From assembly GCA_017557475.1 (NCBI GenBank), contig JAFYYO010000213.1:1-10967 (forward strand): a stretch of DNA of 10,967 bases. Reading direction: 5' to 3'. This document shows, piece by piece, positions 7,407 to 10,967 of the stretch. A program made the position numbers and the translations under genes. Every line of letters begins with the position of its first letter. Positions within the stretch are counted from its first letter, which is position 1. A model generated the notes under the pieces. That model did no database searches. It was not told the DNA's origin and was given only the letters and a program-made list of their open reading frames with translations. The stretch comes from Bacteroidaceae bacterium. GTDB taxonomy: Bacteria > Bacteroidota > Bacteroidia > Bacteroidales > Bacteroidaceae.

Positions 7407-8405
7407 TGTCTTGCTTTTTTCCCTCTCGTCTTGCCAGGAGAAGTAGCCTGCCAGCAGGGTCCCTGATATGCTGTGGTAGGCACAGGAGATGGCGCATGGG
7501 ATGACGGCGAGGGCTGCCATCGGATTCATCGCAATAATGGCCGGAGAAGCAAAGAAGTTGCGGGCAAGAACCGTTGCCATGCCTGCATTCTGCATCCCGA
7601 CCTCGATGCTCAGGGTTCTCCTCTTGGCTGTGTTGAAGCCAAAAGCCTTGCCCACGAGATAGCCCAGCAGGTAGCCTGTGCCGTTGTGCAAGGTCACGAC
7701 TGCAAGCGTCAGGAGAATGAGTTTCAATCCATTCGCTTGTAGTTGCGGATGTACGGTAAAGATGACGCCGCCTACGATGCAAGCCAGGCACAGCACACTG
7801 ATGCCAGGCATGATGCCCTGAATCTGCTGGAAGTCTTTCCTCTTGCCCAAGAAGTAGTTGAAGGCCACACCAAGCGTCACTGGTAGCAAGGTGACAAGCA
7901 GGATGTTTTGGAACATGCCCCACGCATCAACGTCAATTTCTGCTCCCGCCAGCCACAGCACCAGAAGCGGCGTCACAAAGGGCGAAAGAACGGTGCTGAC
8001 GGTTGTCATGCCTACGCTATAAGCCACATCGCCTTTGCAAAGGAAACTCATGATGTTGCTGCTCACGCCTCCTGGGCAACAGCCGACCAGTATGATGCCA
8101 GCCGCCATGAAGCTGTCGAGGTGAAAGAGCCTTGCGAGCGTATAAGCTACCAACGGCATGATGGTGTACTGTGCAATGCTGCCAATCAGGATGTCTATGG
8201 GGCGAGAGAGCAGAATGCGGAAGTCTTCGGTAGAAAGCGTGCAGCCCATCGTCAGCATGATGAGTCCAAGGATAATGGACGCTCTTTGCCCCTGCTGCAC
8301 CCAAGCGAAGGTCTCCGGCAGGAAGAAACTGACGACGGCAATCAGTATGATGAACGCGCTGGTGTAGCGAGCCAGCCACCGGCTTATGACAAGAAGAATG
8401 TTCAT
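6114..8405 (-). CDS. BASS-family symporter joined in frame to a secreted SH3-domain protein
   Basis: A single open frame of 763 codons holds two proteins. Residues 1 to about 325 are a sodium-dependent transporter of the bile acid:sodium symporter (SBF, PF01758) superfamily. It has about nine or ten hydrophobic helices and the conserved signatures CCPGGVSSN (109-117) and EVGMQNAG (268-275). Bacterial members move organic anions across the inner membrane; the substrate is unknown. At M334 a typical signal peptide (MKKFALTLVLMFAL..., probable cut after TKA) begins, followed by about 410 residues ending in a bacterial SH3 domain. Free-standing BASS proteins are about 310-330 residues, so the join is abnormal; see the junction entry at 7403-7420. 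If the fusion is real, the signal-like helix could act as an extra membrane span placing the tail in the periplasm. The start overlaps the GH51 stop by ATGA. Confidence 0.85.
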   Translation of the reverse strand: MNILLVISRWLARYTSAFIILIAVVSFFLPETFAWVQQGQRASIILGLIMLTMGCTLSTEDFRILLSRPIDILIGSIAQYTIMPLVAYTLARLFHLDSFMAAGIILVGCCPGGVSSNIMSFLCKGDVAYSVGMTTVSTVLSPFVTPLLVLWLAGAEIDVDAWGMFQNILLVTLLPVTLGVAFNYFLGKRKDFQQIQGIMPGISVLCLACIVGGVIFTVHPQLQANGLKLILLTLAVVTLHNGTGYLLGYLVGKAFGFNTAKRRTLSIEVGMQNAGMATVLARNFFASPAIIAMNPMAALAVIPCAISCAYHSISGTLLAGYFSWQDEREKSKTMKKFALTLVLMFALTNLTKANDGVYYTSGSFLVPLKDTDISVKKEVLEITLCKDSFATVSVNYTLYNNSKDKRVTMAFEAAAPYNAWAPFSREGKHPFIQDFTVLFNGQELQHHNGIIASQYDKETDFAPLDMTQWKGYSEVPDSEVPMDDVLVNPAMPDSFCTFAYAYYFDAPFKQGENTVRHTYRYKMSYGVGRKFEVPYSLAPASRWANGKVDDFTLRITSDDTRAILLPDSLFLGAPFRHSRGERHTYQIQYGYYGECLFAELMKGDVLEWHSKDFAPRDGMCIRSATDMREGVREYATAGKVVVTNDGYEGYYLADSGDSYFVETQEYDLVPKSEARVELREAKNGQGFVYLKSDIRKANVRKGPSKQSQVLFTLDNPEDEVPEGYPCLGLEYDKSDYNIWYKVSINGKTGYISSRIALWDSISL
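7403..7420 (-). other. Gene junction with A6 run and ATGA
   Basis: On the minus strand six A residues (7420-7415) precede the internal ATG at 7406-7404. In the present frame the transporter reads straight through that ATG. With one A fewer it would read EREKARQ and stop at a TGA (7405-7403) overlapping the ATG as ATGA. That is the junction type used at 8402-8405 between GH51 and the transporter. The run could therefore be a real phase-variable or strain-specific indel, a slippage site, or a sequencing or assembly error. Confidence 0.75.
8402..8405 (-). promoter_or_regulatory. ATGA stop-start overlap of GH51 and transporter genes
   Basis: The TGA ending the GH51 gene (8404-8402) overlaps the ATG of the transporter (8405-8403) by three bases, in a four-base ATGA. 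This normally signals one transcript with translational coupling, tying transporter synthesis to arabinofuranosidase synthesis. Confidence 0.85.
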
Positions 8406-10399
8406 AAAGCTATCTCCAGCATCGTGAACGAGTAGGGCGGCAGGCTAAGGCTCGTCTGCTTCTTCATCTTTATCGGCTCGCTTTGTGGGGCGATAGGCTG
8501 AGCGTCGAAGTTATTCTTGTCGTCGGGTTGTCCGGCGAGCACCGTCTTTGTGGCCGACTTCAGGCTTCCGAAGCGGCGCAGGTTAAGGTAAGCCGTCTTT
8601 GTCTCGTTTGTCGCGTTGCAGAGTTTCACATAGAGGCGGCGTGTCTTTACGTTGAGCACAACCGACTGACCATAATGTGTGTCCTTCATTGGCTGCACGA
8701 CGCCGGCTTTATCGCCTTCGAAGCGAACGCAATCGCCATAGAAATACTGTCCTGCCGACAGCCCGAACATCTGTTGTACATAGTAGCTGCAGGTCAGGTA
8801 AGGCTTCTCGTTGTCGAAGTAGATGAGGTCAGGGTTCCAGTTCGTGGCACCTTTGCGGGCAAAGAGCGGCGCATAGCTTGTCATGCAGACCACGTCAGCA
8901 TTGCGCTCTACATGCAGCAGGTACAGTCCTTCGGCCAGCGCATCGATAAGACGAGAGTCCTTCGCTGCGTATTCGCCAAGATAGACCTTTGTCTTGCGAC
9001 CACGCGGATAGCTGTCGTACTGGCGGTTGTTGAGGAAGTAGTCGCGTGGCTCGTAGTAATGTTCGTCTATGATAGGCATGCCAAGTTCCTCGGCAAGTTT
9101 CCATCCGTTATCAAGGTCGGGGTTGCCCGGATGCGAGCCCGGGCCTGCAGTTCCCACGATGACAATCTCGGGATGAGCCTTCGTGATGCGTTCGTACATA
9201 TATTTAAAGCGTTCGCAGAACTCGGGAGAAATCTTCTCTTCATTGCCCAAGCCGAGGTACTTCAAGCCAAAAGGCTTCGGATGTCCCTGCTCTGCACGCT
9301 TCCTGCCCCAAGTCGTGGTGATGTCGCCGTTTGCCCACTCGATGAGGTCGAGCGCTTCTTGTGTCCATTCGTCCATCTCCGACATGGGAACCACATCCTG
9401 TGCCTGTCCTTTCATTCCCCAGCCACCATTGGTTCCCTGGCACGATACACCGCAAGGCAGGATGGGCAAAGGCTCCATGTTGAGGTCTTCGCAAAGCTGG
9501 AAATACTCATAGTAACCGAGTCCCATCGACTGGTGATAGCCCCAGGTATTCTTCAAAGGCTTGCGTTCGTGACGAGGTCCGATGGTTGTCTTCCATCGAT
9601 AAGTATCCCAGAATCCATCGCCGCCACCGTGCACGACACATCCTCCGGGGAAGCGCATGAACTTAGGTTTCAGGTCGGCAAGCGCTTGAACCAAGTCCTT
9701 GCGAAGTCCGTGACCCTTGTATGTGTCCTGCGGCATGAGCGAAACATGGTCGATGTCGAGAGCACCTTTGGTCAGCACAAGAATACGCAGGACAGCATCC
9801 TTGCAGTCCTCTTTCGGGGTAAGTGTGGCTTCAATTTTCGCCCATTCCATCGACGAAATTGCCTTTGTTGCTTCAGCAAGAACGACGTTGCCGTTCGGCT
9901 TGACTAAGACGATGCGAACCTCTTTTGCCTCACCCTCAACATTACGCAGGAAGGCCGAGAAGTCGTACTTTGCTCCAGCCTTTAGTGAGATGCCGTCGAA
10001 GCCGCTGTTCTCCATGCCGACACCTGTCCAGCCATCAAAGTCGTAGTAGTGACCGACGCGCTCGATGTAGATACGCATATAGGTGGGGTTGTTCGGATGC
10101 AGCGGATTGTCCATTCGCGGCTCTATTCGTCCGAGCGAATGCCCCGGGCGAGAGAAGCGCCAAGCTGTGCCTGCACCCCAGCCGTCGCGCTCTATCGGAC
10201 TATACTCGAACGAGCCGTTCTGCACAAGTTCGGCAAAGATACCGCCGTCTGCAGCGTGGCTGATGTCCTCAAAGAAGATGCCGAGCAGTTCGTCGCTAAT
10301 CTGTTTGCCGCCCTTTGGCGCTTTCATCGGTTGTGCAGCATTTACGTTAATAACGGCAGCCAGCAATAGGGAGACCGCCAAAGTCAAGTAGTGTTTCAT
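8402..10399 (-). CDS. Secreted GH51 alpha-L-arabinofuranosidase
   Basis: A 665-residue retaining enzyme that would release alpha-L-arabinofuranose from arabinan, arabinoxylan or arabinogalactan side chains. The signal peptide (MKHYLTLAVSLLLAAV..., cut near NAA, residue 20-22) predicts export. After an N-terminal strand region (GIFFEDISHAADGGI, 40-54) an inserted carbohydrate-binding-like beta-sandwich spans about 65-225. The TIM barrel follows, with RFPGG at 249-253. The acid/base is E387 in LGLGNEE, DEHYY lies at 445-449, and the nucleophile is E476 in VYLGEYAA. The GH51 C-terminal beta-sandwich closes the protein. The length suits the long, secreted Bacteroidota GH51 type. It is first in a minus-strand operon and has a good promoter at 10426-10456. 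The start is set by the signal peptide directly after that promoter. No defects seen; exact polysaccharide unknown. Confidence 0.95.
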   Translation of the reverse strand: MKHYLTLAVSLLLAAVINVNAAQPMKAPKGGKQISDELLGIFFEDISHAADGGIFAELVQNGSFEYSPIERDGWGAGTAWRFSRPGHSLGRIEPRMDNPLHPNNPTYMRIYIERVGHYYDFDGWTGVGMENSGFDGISLKAGAKYDFSAFLRNVEGEAKEVRIVLVKPNGNVVLAEATKAISSMEWAKIEATLTPKEDCKDAVLRILVLTKGALDIDHVSLMPQDTYKGHGLRKDLVQALADLKPKFMRFPGGCVVHGGGDGFWDTYRWKTTIGPRHERKPLKNTWGYHQSMGLGYYEYFQLCEDLNMEPLPILPCGVSCQGTNGGWGMKGQAQDVVPMSEMDEWTQEALDLIEWANGDITTTWGRKRAEQGHPKPFGLKYLGLGNEEKISPEFCERFKYMYERITKAHPEIVIVGTAGPGSHPGNPDLDNGWKLAEELGMPIIDEHYYEPRDYFLNNRQYDSYPRGRKTKVYLGEYAAKDSRLIDALAEGLYLLHVERNADVVCMTSYAPLFARKGATNWNPDLIYFDNEKPYLTCSYYVQQMFGLSAGQYFYGDCVRFEGDKAGVVQPMKDTHYGQSVVLNVKTRRLYVKLCNATNETKTAYLNLRRFGSLKSATKTVLAGQPDDKNNFDAQPIAPQSEPIKMKKQTSLSLPPYSFTMLEIAL

Positions 10400-10425
10400 A
10401 TTCTTTTGTTATGTTATTTTGCTTG

Positions 10426-10456
10426 CAAAGGTACAAAGAAAAGAGAGAAAAACAAG
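10426..10456 (-). promoter_or_regulatory. Bacteroidetes-type promoter for the GH51 operon
   Basis: On the minus strand the -7 box TACCTTTG (10433-10426) matches TAnnTTTG exactly. The -33 box is CTTG (10456-10453), one base off TTTG, with a 19-base spacer. Transcription should start about 7 bases on, leaving a short A-rich leader of roughly 20 bases without a Shine-Dalgarno before the ATG at 10399. Confidence 0.75.
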
Positions 10457-10463
10457 GTTTCTT

Positions 10464-10494
10464 TTTGTATTTTGCTCACTTATTTGTAACTTTG
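10464..10494 (+). promoter_or_regulatory. Bacteroidetes-type promoter for mutS
   Basis: TTTG at 10464-10467 and TAACTTTG at 10487-10494, separated by 19 bases, match the housekeeping promoter consensus exactly. Transcription should start near 10500, giving a leader of under 20 bases. The -33 boxes of this promoter and the divergent GH51 promoter are only 7 bp apart. Confidence 0.8.
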
Positions 10495-10517
10495 CACTCG
10501 TCTAAAGGAAATATACT

Positions 10518-10967
10518 ATGGCTCAAGAAGCGTTGACACCAATGATGAAGCAGTTCTACGACCTCAAGGCGAAACATCCTGAGGCGTTGCTCCTTTTCCG
10601 TTGTGGCGACTTCTATGAGACCTATGCCGACGATGCGGTGATTGCTGCAGAGATTCTCGGCATCACGCTAACCCGCCGAAGCAACGGCAAGAATCCTGCT
10701 GCGCAGAGCATCGCGATGGCCGGCTTTCCCTATCATGCCCTTGATACTTATCTGCCGAAACTCGTTCGGGCAGGCAAGAGGGTTGCCATTTGCGACCAAC
10801 TCGAAGACCCGAAACTGACGAAGACGCTCGTCAAGCGAGGCATCACAGAATTGGTCACGCCTGGTGTAACTATGGCGGACACGGTGCTCAACCATAAGGA
10901 AAACAACTTCCTTTGCGCGATAAACTTCGGCAAGCAGGCTTGTGGGATGTCGCTTTTGGACATTAGT
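10518..10967 (+). CDS. mutS: DNA mismatch repair protein MutS, N-terminal part
   Basis: The first 150 codons of MutS, the ATPase that recognises mismatches and starts methyl-independent or methyl-directed repair with MutL. The start [21 protein letters not shown] leads into GDFYETY. F32-x-E34 is the conserved Phe-x-Glu that stacks on and contacts the mismatched base. CDQLEDP and VTPGV, typical of the mismatch-binding domain, follow. The gene leaves the window in the connector region, so the ATPase and clamp-binding parts are not visible. The ATG is supported by AAGGAA at 10505-10510, a Shine-Dalgarno-like sequence 7 bases upstream, and by the promoter at 10464-10494. It is divergent from the arabinofuranosidase operon and functionally unrelated to it. 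Confidence 0.97.
   Translation, partial: MAQEALTPMMKQFYDLKAKHPEALLLFRCGDFYETYADDAVIAAEILGITLTRRSNGKNPAAQSIAMAGFPYHALDTYLPKLVRAGKRVAICDQLEDPKLTKTLVKRGITELVTPGVTMADTVLNHKENNFLCAINFGKQACGMSLLDIS

Noticed and set aside
7360..7923. 187-codon minus-strand frame crossing the transporter junction
   Set aside because: It is the alternative frame of the transporter and encodes no transporter-like helices. Gaining one A would lead into this frame, but its end gives no sensible protein.
8483..9907. 474-codon open frame on the plus strand opposite GH51
   Set aside because: It lies wholly inside the GH51 coding region, has no promoter or leader, and its translation shows no domain.

Overview
The window looks like a chromosomal piece of a gut or rumen Bacteroidota, most likely a Prevotellaceae-type organism. 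Evidence: promoters of the Bacteroidetes form (TTTG, about 19 nt, TAnnTTTG), A/T-rich leaders without clear Shine-Dalgarno sequences before most genes, secreted and lipoprotein glycan-degrading enzymes, and a Bacteroidota-like WYL-family regulator. The species cannot be fixed from sequence reading alone.

Left block, plus strand (1-5856): four closely spaced genes that probably form one transcript whose promoter lies left of the window. They are a GH78 alpha-L-rhamnosidase (5' end cut off), a small WYL-family-like regulator that appears to have lost the central WYL domain, a secreted GH2 glycosidase, and a PF06439 (DUF1080, 3-keto-disaccharide hydrolase family) lipoprotein with an unusual cysteine cluster. 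A strong hairpin terminator follows at 5884-5925.

Convergent gap (5857-6113): besides the terminator this holds four palindromic elements (consensus near CGCAACYTGCG) spaced exactly 21 bp apart and bracketed by an AATTCTT/AAGAATT inverted repeat.

Right block, minus strand (10399 to 6114): a secreted GH51 alpha-L-arabinofuranosidase, then an ORF overlapping it by an ATGA. That ORF encodes a BASS-family (bile acid:sodium symporter-like) transporter which continues in frame into a secreted protein with its own signal peptide and a C-terminal bacterial SH3 domain. The junction has a run of six A residues. With five, the transporter would stop at a TGA overlapping the next ATG, the same ATGA arrangement as the preceding gene pair. 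This is either a natural fusion, a strain-level indel or a sequence error.

Far right (10400-10967): overlapping divergent promoters separate the GH51 operon from the start of mutS, which runs off the window.

Together, rhamnosidase, arabinofuranosidase and GH2 activities suggest attack on rhamnose- and arabinose-bearing plant material such as pectin side chains, arabinogalactan or plant glycosides. No SusC/SusD pair is visible, so a complete polysaccharide utilization locus cannot be claimed. No CRISPR array, tRNA, rRNA, insertion sequence or phage gene was seen, and no gene-free stretch exceeds 300 bases.
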